DNA of 64,000 nucleotides from Shewanella litorisediminis (GCF_016834455.1 NZ_CP069213.1:1116501-1180500); one strand, 5' to 3'. Counted from the first letter of the stretch, positions 50,074 to 59,580 are shown. Notes: generated from the sequence alone by a model not told the origin. A program made the numbers and translations.

Positions 50074-51249
50074 TCAGTTGCCTTTATCAGCGCCCGCCCG
50101 GCCTGTGTAACGGATGCGATAAAGCCGGTCCCGGCCATCGTCGCTGACCAGCAAGCTGCCGTCCGGCAGCATCATCACATCGGCGGGGCGGCCATGGACC
50201 TCGTCGCCCTGCAACCAGCCTTCAGCAAAGGTTTCCAGGTACTCTACTTCCTTGCCGTTAAGCTTGGCAAAACGTACCCGGTAACCCACTTTTTCACTTC
50301 GGTTCCAGGAGCCATGCTCTGCGATAAAGATGCCGCCCTGATACTTTTGTGGAAACTGTTTTCCGGTATAGAAGGTCATGCCGAGACTGGCCACATGGGC
50401 ACCCAGATTCGCCTTGGGAGGCTCATAGTCTTCGACACGTTTGCCTGCGCCAAACTCGGGATCCAGGGTGTCACCCTGATGCACATAGGGGTAACCGAAG
50501 TGCTGGCCCGGGCTTCTGAGCAGATTCAACTCATCGGAGGGCATATCATCCCCCATCATGTCGCGGCCATTGTCGGTAAACCACAGCTCGCCGGTGGTGG
50601 GGGCAAAGTCGAAGCCGACGCTGTTACGTACGCCGAGGGCTTCGTCCCTGGTGGTCAGGGTTTCCAGGTCCAGGCTAATGATTTTGCTGTACTCTTTGCC
50701 CGCATCGCAGATGTTGCAAGGGGCGCCGATGGGGATGTAGAGGCGGCCATTGGGGCCAAATTTAAGGTACTTCCAACCGTGGTGTAAATCCTTGGGCAGC
50801 TTGTCGTAAATAAGGGTCGGCGCGGCCTTGCCGGGGCTTTGGGCCTCATCCACACGGTAGAGGTTACCCACATCGGCGATATAGAGTTTGCCGTCCCGGT
50901 AAGCAATGCCCGATGGCATGGTGAATTTCATCGCAAGCTGCCCGGCGCGCACTCCGGCCTTTTCAGCGTCAGAGCCCGGCAGCGGCAGATAATGCACCTT
51001 GCCTTCTTTACGTGAGCCCACATACAAAAGACCCGACTCAGTCACGGCCATCTGTCGATAGTTTTTAAAGCCATGGTGCAGCACCTCAATCTCAAAACCT
51101 GTGGGCAGCTTGATAAGGTCGAGCACCGCCTGATTTTCGGCGCCGCTGTAGGCGGCTGCCTGCCAGGGCATGAAGAGTGCGGCGGCTAAGGCGGTCGTCA
51201 GTGCTGGCGAGAGGTATGGGGTGGCATGTCCTTTTTTGGCCAATGTCAT
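50074..51249 (-). CDS. Periplasmic PQQ-type sugar (sorbosone) dehydrogenase-like protein
   Basis: The 391-residue protein has a signal peptide (about 1-36, ending AAAYS). A six-bladed beta-propeller of the glucose/sorbosone dehydrogenase family follows. Typical motifs are LPTGFEIEVLH, PSGIAYRDGKLYIAD, DNGRDMMGDDMPSDELN, FIAEHGSWNRS and VSDDGRDRLYRI. Such proteins oxidise aldoses with PQQ or are uncharacterised periplasmic relatives. ATG 51249 has an AGGAGA ribosome site; a start 14 codons upstream is less likely. Substrate unknown. Confidence 0.85.
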   Translation of the reverse strand: MTLAKKGHATPYLSPALTTALAAALFMPWQAAAYSGAENQAVLDLIKLPTGFEIEVLHHGFKNYRQMAVTESGLLYVGSRKEGKVHYLPLPGSDAEKAGVRAGQLAMKFTMPSGIAYRDGKLYIADVGNLYRVDEAQSPGKAAPTLIYDKLPKDLHHGWKYLKFGPNGRLYIPIGAPCNICDAGKEYSKIISLDLETLTTRDEALGVRNSVGFDFAPTTGELWFTDNGRDMMGDDMPSDELNLLRSPGQHFGYPYVHQGDTLDPEFGAGKRVEDYEPPKANLGAHVASLGMTFYTGKQFPQKYQGGIFIAEHGSWNRSEKVGYRVRFAKLNGKEVEYLETFAEGWLQGDEVHGRPADVMMLPDGSLLVSDDGRDRLYRIRYTGRAGADKGN

Positions 51250-51304
51250 GGCATTCTCCTGTGGCGCGCTTTCGTAGGGGGTCCCAAGCATGCCAAAGAG
51301 AAAT

Positions 51305-51332
51305 GAAAAAAAACAGCGCCTGACGGCGCTGC
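51305..51332 (-). terminator. Terminator of the band-7 protein gene
   Basis: On the minus strand GCAGCGCC, loop GTCA, GGCGCTG is followed by a run of nine T. It lies 46 bases after the stop. Confidence 0.88.
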
Positions 51333-51377
51333 TTTCTGTTTGGCTCTGGGCGGATGGCCCGGTATAGGAGTCTTGGG

Positions 51378-52760
51378 TTATTGCTTGGCGTTATTGCCAG
51401 GGGCCTGACTTTTTTCCATCAGCCCCAATGCGGAGAAACCCGTTATCACATCCAGATTCGAGGTCATGCCCCCATTGCCACCGATGTAGTTTTGCGGCAT
51501 TTCCACCTTGAACTTGGGCAGATTCTGATACAGCACCTTGGCCACATCGCGATTCATCTCGGCGGTATAAATTTTCTCGTAGGTACCCAGGGCCTTGTAT
51601 TTGGCCGCCAGAACTTCGGCTTCGGCGATACCCGTTTCCCGGATAGCCCTGGCTTCAAAGGAGGCTGCGGCCGCGTTGGCTTTTTGAATTTCCAGGTTGG
51701 CCTGCGCCATTTCCAGCTCTTTGGCCTTGGACAGTGCGGCAATTTCTTTCTTCTTGCGCTCTTCCACCAGCTCACGCTCGGCAATCTGGCGGGCAATTTC
51801 CACTTCCTTTTGCTCGGAGATTACCGCCAGCTCCTTGGCGCGCTGGGCATCCTGCACTTCGCGGGTACGCTGGATTTCTTTACGCAGCTGCTCTGTCTTG
51901 GCCTGGGCTTTGGAGGTTTCCTGCTCCTGAATGGTACGGATGCGCTCGGCCACCAGTTTCTTTTTGTCTGTCAGCAATTTATCCAGTTGATCTTCAGGTG
52001 ATGGGTCGCCAATGGTCACCTGGGTAACGGTCACTCCATACTGGCTCAGTGGATTGTCCTGACGTATTGGCTGGCCGCTCTTATCGGTGACGGGAATGGT
52101 TTTCCACACCAGCTGCTTGGTGGACTGAAGCTTGTTCGAATCGTCCTGGTCGAAGCCGACGGGCACCAAATCGACCTGTTCCACTTCTACCTGACGGCGC
52201 TCTGTGGTGTAGATCCCGTTGCTGAGCTGATCCGCCAGCTGGGCCTTGAACTGGTTTAACCCACCCTGGAAAAACTCTTCACCCGTGTACTGGGTGGCGG
52301 TTATCACAGTCACGTTGCGGGCGTTTTTAATCAGCATGGTTTCAATCAGGTTGTCGTTGGAGCGAAACTCCCTGTGCATCTGGATAATTTGCTCGGGGGC
52401 GTGTGACAACTTAAAACGGAACGTGGCCGGTACCTGACCCGTGTAGGTGTCGGCAAAGCGCACCTGCAGCGACGGCAGGCGCTGATAAAAGGCCTCGCCC
52501 TGATTGTTGCCAAAAGAAACGGTAATCACCTGATCGTAACGGGTTATCTTGGACAAAAACGGCATACGCACATGGATACCCGGCTCGGTAAACACATCCA
52601 GTGCCCCGGTGATGTTGTTTTGATGCACATAGGTGTAACCGGCATCCGTCATCAATATCGAGCTTTTCAGTACGGCCAGGGCACCTATGGCACCGAGGGT
52701 GATTAAAATACCTTTGGGGGAGACGGCTTTGCGTGCGCGGGAAATTGTGGACTCTTCCAT
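51378..52760 (-). CDS. SPFH/band-7 membrane protein with long coiled coil
   Basis: The 460-residue protein has an N-terminal membrane helix (about 18-37), a band-7 domain (about 45-265) and a long charged coiled coil (about 280-375, rich in Glu, Lys, Arg and Ala). An Ala/Gly-rich C-terminus follows. The layout resembles flotillin- or prohibitin-like scaffolds, but it lacks an adjacent NfeD gene. Start ATG 52760 has an AAGGAAG ribosome site; an upstream in-frame Met 32 codons earlier lacks one. Function unknown. Confidence 0.85.
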   Translation of the reverse strand: MEESTISRARKAVSPKGILITLGAIGALAVLKSSILMTDAGYTYVHQNNITGALDVFTEPGIHVRMPFLSKITRYDQVITVSFGNNQGEAFYQRLPSLQVRFADTYTGQVPATFRFKLSHAPEQIIQMHREFRSNDNLIETMLIKNARNVTVITATQYTGEEFFQGGLNQFKAQLADQLSNGIYTTERRQVEVEQVDLVPVGFDQDDSNKLQSTKQLVWKTIPVTDKSGQPIRQDNPLSQYGVTVTQVTIGDPSPEDQLDKLLTDKKKLVAERIRTIQEQETSKAQAKTEQLRKEIQRTREVQDAQRAKELAVISEQKEVEIARQIAERELVEERKKKEIAALSKAKELEMAQANLEIQKANAAAASFEARAIRETGIAEAEVLAAKYKALGTYEKIYTAEMNRDVAKVLYQNLPKFKVEMPQNYIGGNGGMTSNLDVITGFSALGLMEKSQAPGNNAKQ

Positions 52761-52883
52761 GGTGCTTCCTTGTCTTGTCCTTGTATTCGAAAGGAGATTT
52801 GGCGTAAGGCGGCACATATTACAGGGAAGTTCAGTTTGGGTCATGCATTTTGACAAGACCCAAACCTTAAAACTATCAAGGTG

Positions 52884-54602
52884 TTAAACCGTATTGCTGA
52901 CAGTATCCTTCAAGGCGGTCGACATGTCCGGGTAGAAGGAGAGTACGCCGGGTTTCTCCTGGACTCCGGCCTTGACCAGGGTTCTCAGCGCCTGAAAAGG
53001 CACTGAGACGATGCGGATTTCATGCCCCTGCTTTTGCGCCCAGGCTACGGTTCGCTCGAGCGCACTGACGCCTCCCGCGTCCAAAAGCGACACATTCTGC
53101 CAGTCGAGCACCAGGATGGGCGCGCCATTCTGTCGGTGCATCAGTTCACTGAAGAGGTTATCGGCGGCGGCAAAAAACAGCGGGCCATCGATACGGAAGG
53201 CTTCAACACTGGGGCTATCAGTATTACCGCTGCTTTCCAGCGCGACCAGACGGGTAGACGCCGCAAGCTGTCCCATCAGCAGCAACGACGCCAACACTAT
53301 GCCAACGCCGATGGCAATCACCATATCGAAGGCAACCGTGAGCATCAGGCAGGTCAGCAGCACAGCCACATCCGACACATGGGCTCTGCGGATAAGGTGA
53401 AGACTCTTTTTGGCCTCGCTCATGTGCCAGGCCACCACTAACAGCAAGGCGGCCATGGTTGCCATGGGGATGTATGCCAATATGGGGGCCAATAATACCA
53501 GCGCCAGCAGCACAGTGACTGCATGGAACACCGCAGCCAAGGGACTTTTGGCGCCGGCGCGCACGTTGGCGGCGCTGCGTGCAATGGCGGCGGTTGCCGG
53601 TATGGCACCGAAAAAGGGCGCAATAAGGTTGCCAAGCCCCTGGCCAAAGAGCTCGCTGTTGGCGCTGTGGCGATTACCTGTCATGCCATCCACCACCACG
53701 GCGCAGAGCAAGGATTCAATGGCGCCCAGCATGGCGATGGCCATGGCAGCAGGCAGCAGATTCTGGATGAGTTGCCAGTTGAGCGTCAGCGGCTCTCCCC
53801 CCATTCCCGGCATTTCCCATGGCAATAGAAAGGATGGCAGTACCGAAGGGAACCCCGCCACCAGGGTGCCATCATTCAGGGTAAAGGAGAAACGGGAGCC
53901 TATGGTCTCTACGTCGAATCCAAAGCCGGCAAGCGCCAGGGCGCAGAGTGTGCCCGCCAGTATGGCAGGCAGGTGTGGCGGCATTTTTTGGGTGAATCTG
54001 GGCCAGAACACCAATACCGACAGTGTGATAGCAGCGACCAGAATACTGGGCCACTGGGATTGGGGCATGGCTTGGGTCAGGGTGGTGAGCTTGTGCCAGA
54101 AATCCTCGGGAAGCGTCGCAATGGGCAGGGCAAAAATATCCTTTATCTGCAACATAGCGATGACAATGGCAATGCCGCCGGTAAAACCGAGTGTCACAGG
54201 CTCGGGGATGTATTGAATAAGCCTGCCAAGGCGCATCAGGGACATCAGCAATAAGATGACGCCGGACATCACGGTCGCCAGCAGTAAGCCACCGAGACCA
54301 TACTGGGCAGAAATGGGGGCGAGCAGCACCACAAAGGCGGCGGTCGGCCCTGATACGGACAGCTTTGAGCCGCCACTGATGGCGATGATGATACCGGCGA
54401 CAATGGCCGTGTAGAGACCATATTGGGGGGCGACACCACTGGCGATGGCGAGCGCCATGGCAAGAGGAATCGCAATAACACCCACTGTGATACCAGCGAG
54501 TAAATCAGCCAATAAATCGGCACGGGAATAGCGTTCTCCCAGCAGACTCTGGCGCAGGGCAAATGCCGGAATAAGCGAAGTCAGGTGATGGCGATGTGGC
54601 AT
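52884..54602 (-). CDS. dauA: SulP-family transporter, DauA-like C4-dicarboxylic acid transporter
   Basis: The 572-residue protein has a SulP transmembrane core of about 12-14 helices (AGITVGVIAIPLAMALAIASG, SVSGPTAAFVVLL and ATAAIARSAANVRAGA are landmarks) and a cytoplasmic STAS domain (about 455-560). It is close to E. coli DauA (YchM) in motifs and layout; DauA takes up succinate, aspartate and fumarate at acidic pH. The STAS helix reads LLDAGGVSAL, without the phosphorylatable serine of anti-sigma antagonists. ATG 54602 is preferred for its AGGAC ribosome site; ATG 54620 lacks one. Confidence 0.9.
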   Translation of the reverse strand: MPHRHHLTSLIPAFALRQSLLGERYSRADLLADLLAGITVGVIAIPLAMALAIASGVAPQYGLYTAIVAGIIIAISGGSKLSVSGPTAAFVVLLAPISAQYGLGGLLLATVMSGVILLLMSLMRLGRLIQYIPEPVTLGFTGGIAIVIAMLQIKDIFALPIATLPEDFWHKLTTLTQAMPQSQWPSILVAAITLSVLVFWPRFTQKMPPHLPAILAGTLCALALAGFGFDVETIGSRFSFTLNDGTLVAGFPSVLPSFLLPWEMPGMGGEPLTLNWQLIQNLLPAAMAIAMLGAIESLLCAVVVDGMTGNRHSANSELFGQGLGNLIAPFFGAIPATAAIARSAANVRAGAKSPLAAVFHAVTVLLALVLLAPILAYIPMATMAALLLVVAWHMSEAKKSLHLIRRAHVSDVAVLLTCLMLTVAFDMVIAIGVGIVLASLLLMGQLAASTRLVALESSGNTDSPSVEAFRIDGPLFFAAADNLFSELMHRQNGAPILVLDWQNVSLLDAGGVSALERTVAWAQKQGHEIRIVSVPFQALRTLVKAGVQEKPGVLSFYPDMSTALKDTVSNTV

Positions 54603-54854
54603 GCTGGAGTCCTGCCGCATGGGCGGCCAAAGCTGGGTATTTTAGTGAGCGCTCAGACACCAATGTGTGAGCTTTGGCAAATTTTTGCAAGCCCTGACCC
54701 TTTTGGCTTTTTTCTCCGTTTATAGGGATATAGGGTCAGATGGGGACGGAATATGGACTTTGCAGCGGTGGCTGTGCACACTGAATACAGGTGCAATCAA
54801 GGTTGGGAAATACAGGGTGAGCACCGCTGGTTAATCTCAACCATCAGGGCAATC

Positions 54855-55451
54855 ATGACAGCAACTCAATCCATTTCATTGGTGGGGTCAGAGGATGACG
54901 AACTGCTGATGCAGCGTTATGCCGCCGGGGACATTCAGGCCTTCGAGACCCTCTATCGTCGACACAAGGGCGGGTTGTACCGCTATTTTTTACGCCAGAT
55001 TGGTGACAGCCAATTGGCCGAAGATCTCTATCAGGAAACCTGGGGAAGGGTGATTAAGGCTGCGCCCGCCTATGAAATCAGCGCCAAGTTTACCACCTGG
55101 TTATACCGTATCGCCCATAACCTGCTTATCGACCATGTGCGCGCCGTTAAACCTCTGAACGACGCTGATTCACTGGATGAAGACGGAATGGTGCTCGCAG
55201 ACACCCAGACTCCAGTGCGAAACCATGAGCATGAACTCAGGGTACAGGCCCTGAAACACTGTGTAGGCCTCTTGCCACAGGTGCAAAAAGAAGCTTTTTT
55301 GCTCTCCAGTGAAATGGGGTTTACTGCGCTGATGATAAGTGAAATTGCCTCTGTGTCCTTGGAAGCGACCAAAAGCCGTATTCGTTACGCCTATCAGAGC
55401 CTCAAAACCTGCATTGCCAAGCGATTGGGGGAGGATAGCGATGAAAGATAG
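54855..55451 (+). CDS. ECF-type RNA polymerase sigma factor
   Basis: The 198-residue protein has sigma region 2 (about 22-95, YAAGDIQAFETLYRRH, then AEDLYQETWGRVIKAAP and KFTTWLYRIAHNLLIDH) and region 4 (about 125-185) with a helix-turn-helix near MISEIASVSLEATKSRIRYA. It would direct core polymerase to a small target set. ATG 54855 has an AGGG ribosome site; a longer frame to 54753 exists but has no family-like sequence. It overlaps the next gene by 11 bases; that gene probably encodes its anti-sigma factor. Group and target promoter are unknown. Confidence 0.9.
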   Translation: MTATQSISLVGSEDDELLMQRYAAGDIQAFETLYRRHKGGLYRYFLRQIGDSQLAEDLYQETWGRVIKAAPAYEISAKFTTWLYRIAHNLLIDHVRAVKPLNDADSLDEDGMVLADTQTPVRNHEHELRVQALKHCVGLLPQVQKEAFLLSSEMGFTALMISEIASVSLEATKSRIRYAYQSLKTCIAKRLGEDSDER

Positions 55452-56109
55452 CCAACTGGTGGAAACGGAACTCAAGCAGACGCTGGATGTCCTTTATCGT
55501 GAGGGTGCCAATGAAGAGCCGCCCGAAGCCCTGGATGCGGAAATTCTGGCGCTGGCCAGCGCGCATCTTGCCAGCCCCAAACCTGAGATTGCAGTCCGTC
55601 GTGGGATTAGACGTTTCCCTTATGCCATCTCCAGTGCCGCTTCCCTGCTGCTGTTGGTGGGCCTGGTTCTGACGAATCCGCAGCAGGTATTTTTCAATAC
55701 CGATACCGTGTTGCCTGAGGCGGATATGCTGATGGTGCCAGTGGCAGAAGAGGGTATGGTCAGAACTGAGATGAATGCCAACGCCCGCACTGGCGTGAGC
55801 TCAGCGCCTGAAGTGTTTTCTGCTTCGCCAACGACCACGGACGCAACCGCTGCGGCGCAAGCGGAAACAACTGCCATACTCAAATCATCGGCGATGAAAT
55901 CAGTAATGGAGCCGCTGGCATTGAGACCGGACGGTCTGGCGGATACAGACGATATAGATCTGCTGCTTGCCTCTTTGGAGGACACGCTCGCCGGGGGAGG
56001 CAGGCAACAAACCCTGCAATTAATCGAGGCGTTTATTGCACGGGATTATGAGTTAACCGCGCAGCAGCAAGTAAGGTTTGAGCTGCTTCAATCCCAGTTG
56101 GCTGACTGA
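55441..56109 (+). CDS. Probable anti-sigma factor, single-span membrane protein
   Basis: The 222-residue protein has a short acidic cytoplasmic N-terminus (about 1-58, MKDSQLVETELKQTL then PPEALDAEILALA), a membrane helix (about 62-80, ISSAASLLLLVGLVL) and a periplasmic C-terminus that is low-complexity in the middle and helical at the end. It is coupled by overlap to the ECF sigma gene. Zinc-anti-sigma His/Cys motifs are not seen. Role as anti-sigma factor is inferred from position and topology. Confidence 0.7.
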   Translation: MKDSQLVETELKQTLDVLYREGANEEPPEALDAEILALASAHLASPKPEIAVRRGIRRFPYAISSAASLLLLVGLVLTNPQQVFFNTDTVLPEADMLMVPVAEEGMVRTEMNANARTGVSSAPEVFSASPTTTDATAAAQAETTAILKSSAMKSVMEPLALRPDGLADTDDIDLLLASLEDTLAGGGRQQTLQLIEAFIARDYELTAQQQVRFELLQSQLAD

Positions 56110-56147
56110 GCCGCAGTCATAGCCATGGTCACAGTGAGGGGGCAAGT

Positions 56148-56990
56148 ATGCAGGCAGTGAGAGTCGGACTGTTGCTGTTGCTGTTTTCCTGGCCCCCGCT
56201 GTCGGCCCTGGCACAGACTTGCCAAACGCCACTGCACGTGGCCTATAACGATTGGCCTCCTTATTCCTGGTCCGATGAAGGCGGTGAGCCTCTGGGGCTG
56301 GATATTGATCTCTTGAAGGCCTTTGCCCGCCGCGCCGGTTGCATGCTGGAATTTGATAAAATGCCGGCCCGCCGCTCCCATCAACTGATGCACCTGGGGA
56401 AGGTGGATATTATGATGGGTGCCAGTAAGACGGTCGAGCGGGAGGAATATGCCCACTTTTCCGTGCCTTATCGATTGGAGCAAGTAGGGCTTTTCAGCAT
56501 AGATAATGGCGCCGTTTCACCGCTTGTCAGCTGGCAGCAGGTGCTCGACAGTGACCTCAAGCTGCTGGTGCCCCAGGCGGGGTGGTACGGTGAAGCCTAT
56601 GAGAGTTCAAAACGCAGTCTGGCGATGCGCAATCAGCTGGTTGAAAGCCCTGATCTGCTAAAGAGTGTTCAAATGCTGTCACGGGGCCGTGCTGAGCTTG
56701 CCATTGGTGATGCACTGGCGTTGCCCTTTATTGCCAGCCAGCAAGAGAAAGTCCATCTGTTTCGCCATCCCCTTAGGCTCACTGAAAGCGACATCCACTT
56801 GATGTTCAGCCGCTTCACCTTTGATGAAGCCAGGGTCAGGGCCTTCGATGATGCCATTCGCGGTGCGGCCCAGGATGGTGAGATCGCCGCCCTGCTCCTG
56901 AAATGGGAGCAAATTTCTTTAAGCCGTATCGAAGGCGTTTCACAACAGCTTAAAGGCTCGGATGACTCTATCTGGATCCTGGCTGACTGA
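56148..56990 (+). CDS. Periplasmic solute-binding protein, SBP_bac_3 type
   Basis: The 280-residue protein has a signal peptide (about 1-22, ending ALAQT). A family 3 binding domain follows, with YNDWPPYSW, LGLDIDLLKAFARRAGC and VDIMMGASKTVEREEYAHFSVPY. Such proteins bind amino acids or related compounds. No ABC permease or ATPase genes lie next to it, so it may act as a sensor protein or work with a distant system. It starts 38 bases after the anti-sigma gene and may share its operon. Confidence 0.85.
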   Translation: MQAVRVGLLLLLFSWPPLSALAQTCQTPLHVAYNDWPPYSWSDEGGEPLGLDIDLLKAFARRAGCMLEFDKMPARRSHQLMHLGKVDIMMGASKTVEREEYAHFSVPYRLEQVGLFSIDNGAVSPLVSWQQVLDSDLKLLVPQAGWYGEAYESSKRSLAMRNQLVESPDLLKSVQMLSRGRAELAIGDALALPFIASQQEKVHLFRHPLRLTESDIHLMFSRFTFDEARVRAFDDAIRGAAQDGEIAALLLKWEQISLSRIEGVSQQLKGSDDSIWILAD

Positions 56991-57019
56991 GCCTTGGGGT
57001 TTGCCTGTACATCAGTTTG

Positions 57020-58204
57020 TCAGTGCCATATTTCGCGCATCGCCGGTTCGGTCAGAAACGTGTCAACCAGCAGCGGGTCGAGAATACTGCCCTTGAGTCC
57101 TTTAATGTGGGTGAGAGCCTGTTCATAGGTCATTCTGAATCTGGGGTCAGGATGGCAGAGTAAGTCATCCACCGTATCTATCAGTGCGACGACCCGGGCT
57201 GCAAGGGGAATGGATTTACCCTTGAGTTTACCGGGGAAACCTTCTCCATCCCAACGCTCATGGTGGTAGGCTGCTATGTCTCTTGCCATCGCAAGCAGCA
57301 CGCAGTCAGGGGCTTCACGCAACAGCTCCCCAAGCAATCGGTCACCGATAAGCGTGTGTTTATAGCGTTCGGTTTCCATGGCCGGTGTCATGGTGAGCTG
57401 CTTGCTTTGCAGGCTGTCGGCCACCCCTATCATGCCTATGTCATGCAAGGTGGCGCTGAGGCCAATATTCTCCGCGAATTCCGGGGTTAATTCGTCTGGT
57501 CGATGGGGCGATCTCAGCAGTGCCTGGGTTAACAGCTCACTGGCTCTGGCGATACGATTCAGATGCCTGGCCGAGTCTGAATCCTTGAAGCCGGAAAGCC
57601 GTGCCAGGCCAAGTACTGTTGCCCGGCGCGATGCATGGGTCCGCTCAAGGGAATCAGATAGTTTGTCGGTAAGAAATCCTGTGGCCAGGCATAACATCAC
57701 GTTGATAGTCAAAAAGTTAAGCACCACCACCAGATATATTTCCAGACTGTAGTCGGGCAATTCTGGCCAGGGTAGCCACCCGGCCGTAAAACCCAGACCC
57801 ATGGCGGTCAGTGTGAGGGCGGTTAACATCAGACAATAAATGCCGATTCGTCGCCCAAGCAGCAGGGTCCCAATCAGCGGGAACATAAATAGCCAAAAAA
57901 AGCCCGCACCTGTGGGGCCAATGGACCAGATAAAGGCGACCCCTATCCCGTAACAAAGCAGGCTGCCCATCAGATAACGCTGCTTATCTTCCAGTTCGGG
58001 AAACAGCAGCAGTGCAATCAGTGTCAGGTACGCGAGGGTGTCTACCACGACCATGGACCACAGACCCTGTTTCACACACAGATACACGCTGGTGATATAA
58101 ACAGGAACACAAATGATGGCCATGGCACCGAACAGGCGACGGAAGATAATCTGACGCCAATGGGCGAGGTCCGTTGGATATTCATCCCTTGAAAGTTTGG
58201 ACAT
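57020..58204 (-). CDS. HD-GYP-like phosphodiesterase with membrane N-terminus
   Basis: The 394-residue protein has five to seven N-terminal membrane helices (about 25-180), then an HD-GYP-type domain (about 205-385). The metal-binding HD is in TLHDIGMIG, and HHERWDGEGFPGKLKGKSIPLAARVVALIDTVDDL follows (given in part). The GYP motif reads GFP. HD-GYP enzymes hydrolyse c-di-GMP to GMP; the variant may be active or a degenerate sensor. It lies convergent to the binding-protein gene. Confidence 0.85.
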   Translation of the reverse strand: MSKLSRDEYPTDLAHWRQIIFRRLFGAMAIICVPVYITSVYLCVKQGLWSMVVVDTLAYLTLIALLLFPELEDKQRYLMGSLLCYGIGVAFIWSIGPTGAGFFWLFMFPLIGTLLLGRRIGIYCLMLTALTLTAMGLGFTAGWLPWPELPDYSLEIYLVVVLNFLTINVMLCLATGFLTDKLSDSLERTHASRRATVLGLARLSGFKDSDSARHLNRIARASELLTQALLRSPHRPDELTPEFAENIGLSATLHDIGMIGVADSLQSKQLTMTPAMETERYKHTLIGDRLLGELLREAPDCVLLAMARDIAAYHHERWDGEGFPGKLKGKSIPLAARVVALIDTVDDLLCHPDPRFRMTYEQALTHIKGLKGSILDPLLVDTFLTEPAMREIWH

Positions 58205-58625
58205 GCAGTCTCAACCTGTGCCTTCGAGGCTATTTGTATAACAGGAAAAGGTTAATATCCTTGTTTTTAGCATAGTTGCAAGTGATTTCAACCTTTGTTC
58301 CAGCCCCAAATCCCCTGTGAACTTCGTAAAAATAATCAATGATGCTTCTTACGATAAATCGATACTCACCATGGATTTGAGCTAAGAGAGCACCAGCCAT
58401 CCAAGGCGCGCCCACATCAGCACAAAGAGTATGGCGCAGACCGACAACATGGCAAAGGTCATACCCGGCGCGTTCTGGGTAACGCCTCATCGGCGCGTAT
58501 TTGCCGGGCAAAAGAAGAGTAAAAACCTCAGCGCATAAAGCCCAGCAGAAAGGTGCTCCTATTACCTGTAGCCTTGCCGACCAGCATGACTCTCTATTTT
58601 GTCTTGGGTTAAGGGGAGGGCGGAT
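58205..58625. other. Intergenic region with possible membrane-gene remnant
   Basis: No intact gene is supported in about 420 bases. On the minus strand, 58382-58462 encodes a 26-residue hydrophobic stretch (MTFAMLSVCAILFVLMW then ARLGWLVLS) ending in TAG, in a frame with a TGA about 24 bases upstream of its Met. Another frame further upstream (about 58570-58515) reads GKATGNRSTFLLGFMR before a stop. This looks like a broken membrane-protein gene with frame changes, but no family is recognised. The HD-GYP gene promoter must also lie here. Confidence 0.3.
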
Positions 58626-58626
58626 A

Positions 58627-58656
58627 AAAAAACAGGGCGCCATGGCGCCCTGTTTT
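58627..58656 (-). terminator. Terminator of rdgC
   Basis: A long near-perfect palindrome, AAAACAGGGCGCC next to TGGCGCCCTGTTTT, can fold into a stem with flanking A and T tracts. It starts 13 bases after the rdgC stop. Confidence 0.88.
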
Positions 58657-58668
58657 GAGAGTGCGGAA

Positions 58669-59580
58669 TTACTCGTCTTTGGGCAGGCCGCCCAATGCCT
58701 CAACCAGCGCATGCATCAGTGCGACCAGCTCGCTGCCCATGAGGGCGAAATCGGCATCGAGACGGGCCATGGGGTCATCGTTGCCCAGGTCGTCATTGCC
58801 GGCGCGGAACTCCTCTGAGAACTTAAGACGCTTGAGGCTGGCATCGGATTGCAGCAAGAGGGCGATGGACTGGCCGAAATGCAGTGCCAACTTGTGGACT
58901 TCTTTACCGGTTTCCAGGTGAGCCAGCACCTCATCTTCGGTTAACACCTGCTGCTTGAAGCGCACAATGCCACCTTCTTCGGCAGCCGATTTAAGCTCTG
59001 CCTCATCCTGCATGATAAAGGGCGCAGTAGCTTCACCGGCCTTGAGCCACTCGGTCATGGTGTGCTCAACCGGTACGTTGAACGACACAGGGATCACTGG
59101 CAGCGAGCCCATGGCCTTACGCAGCAACGCCAGCAGCTCTTCAGCCTTGGTGGCACTGGAGCTGTCCACCAGGATCATGTCGATTTCAGGCAAAATCAGC
59201 GCATGGATTTGACTGCGACGGGAAAACGCCCGTGGCAGCAAGCTGGTGGTGATTTCGTCTTTTAATGCATCTTTTTCTTTCTTGGTCAGCTTGCGGTTTT
59301 CTTCATCCTCAAGCTGCCCCACTTTTTCTTCCAGGGCTTCTTTGATGACCTGACCGGGCAGAATCTTTTCTTCTTTGGTGGCACAGATCAGATGACGGTT
59401 GTTGGCGCTGTGCACCAAAGCGCTGCCGTGTTTACCAAGCGCTTTTGAAAACCCGAACTTACTCACGTCCTGGCTGGAGCAAGGGCTGAAGGTAAAGTCT
59501 GCCAGGGCCTTTTCCAGCGACTCGGCGTCGATGTTGATTGGCTTGTTAAAACGATACAGGGTGAGATTTTTAAACCACAT
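58669..59580 (-). CDS. rdgC: Recombination-associated protein RdgC
   Basis: The 303-residue protein, equal in length to E. coli RdgC, starts [11 protein letters not shown] and has [22 protein letters not shown] and the C-terminal [16 protein letters not shown] and [13 protein letters not shown] segments. It forms a ring dimer around DNA and restrains RecA. An in-frame upstream Met 14 codons earlier is less likely. Confidence 0.96.
   Translation of the reverse strand: MWFKNLTLYRFNKPINIDAESLEKALADFTFSPCSSQDVSKFGFSKALGKHGSALVHSANNRHLICATKEEKILPGQVIKEALEEKVGQLEDEENRKLTKKEKDALKDEITTSLLPRAFSRRSQIHALILPEIDMILVDSSSATKAEELLALLRKAMGSLPVIPVSFNVPVEHTMTEWLKAGEATAPFIMQDEAELKSAAEEGGIVRFKQQVLTEDEVLAHLETGKEVHKLALHFGQSIALLLQSDASLKRLKFSEEFRAGNDDLGNDDPMARLDADFALMGSELVALMHALVEALGGLPKDE

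Noticed and set aside
58230..58712. 160-codon minus-strand open frame between the HD-GYP gene and rdgC
   Set aside because: It reads through the rdgC terminator palindrome and the end of rdgC; its composition is not protein-like.
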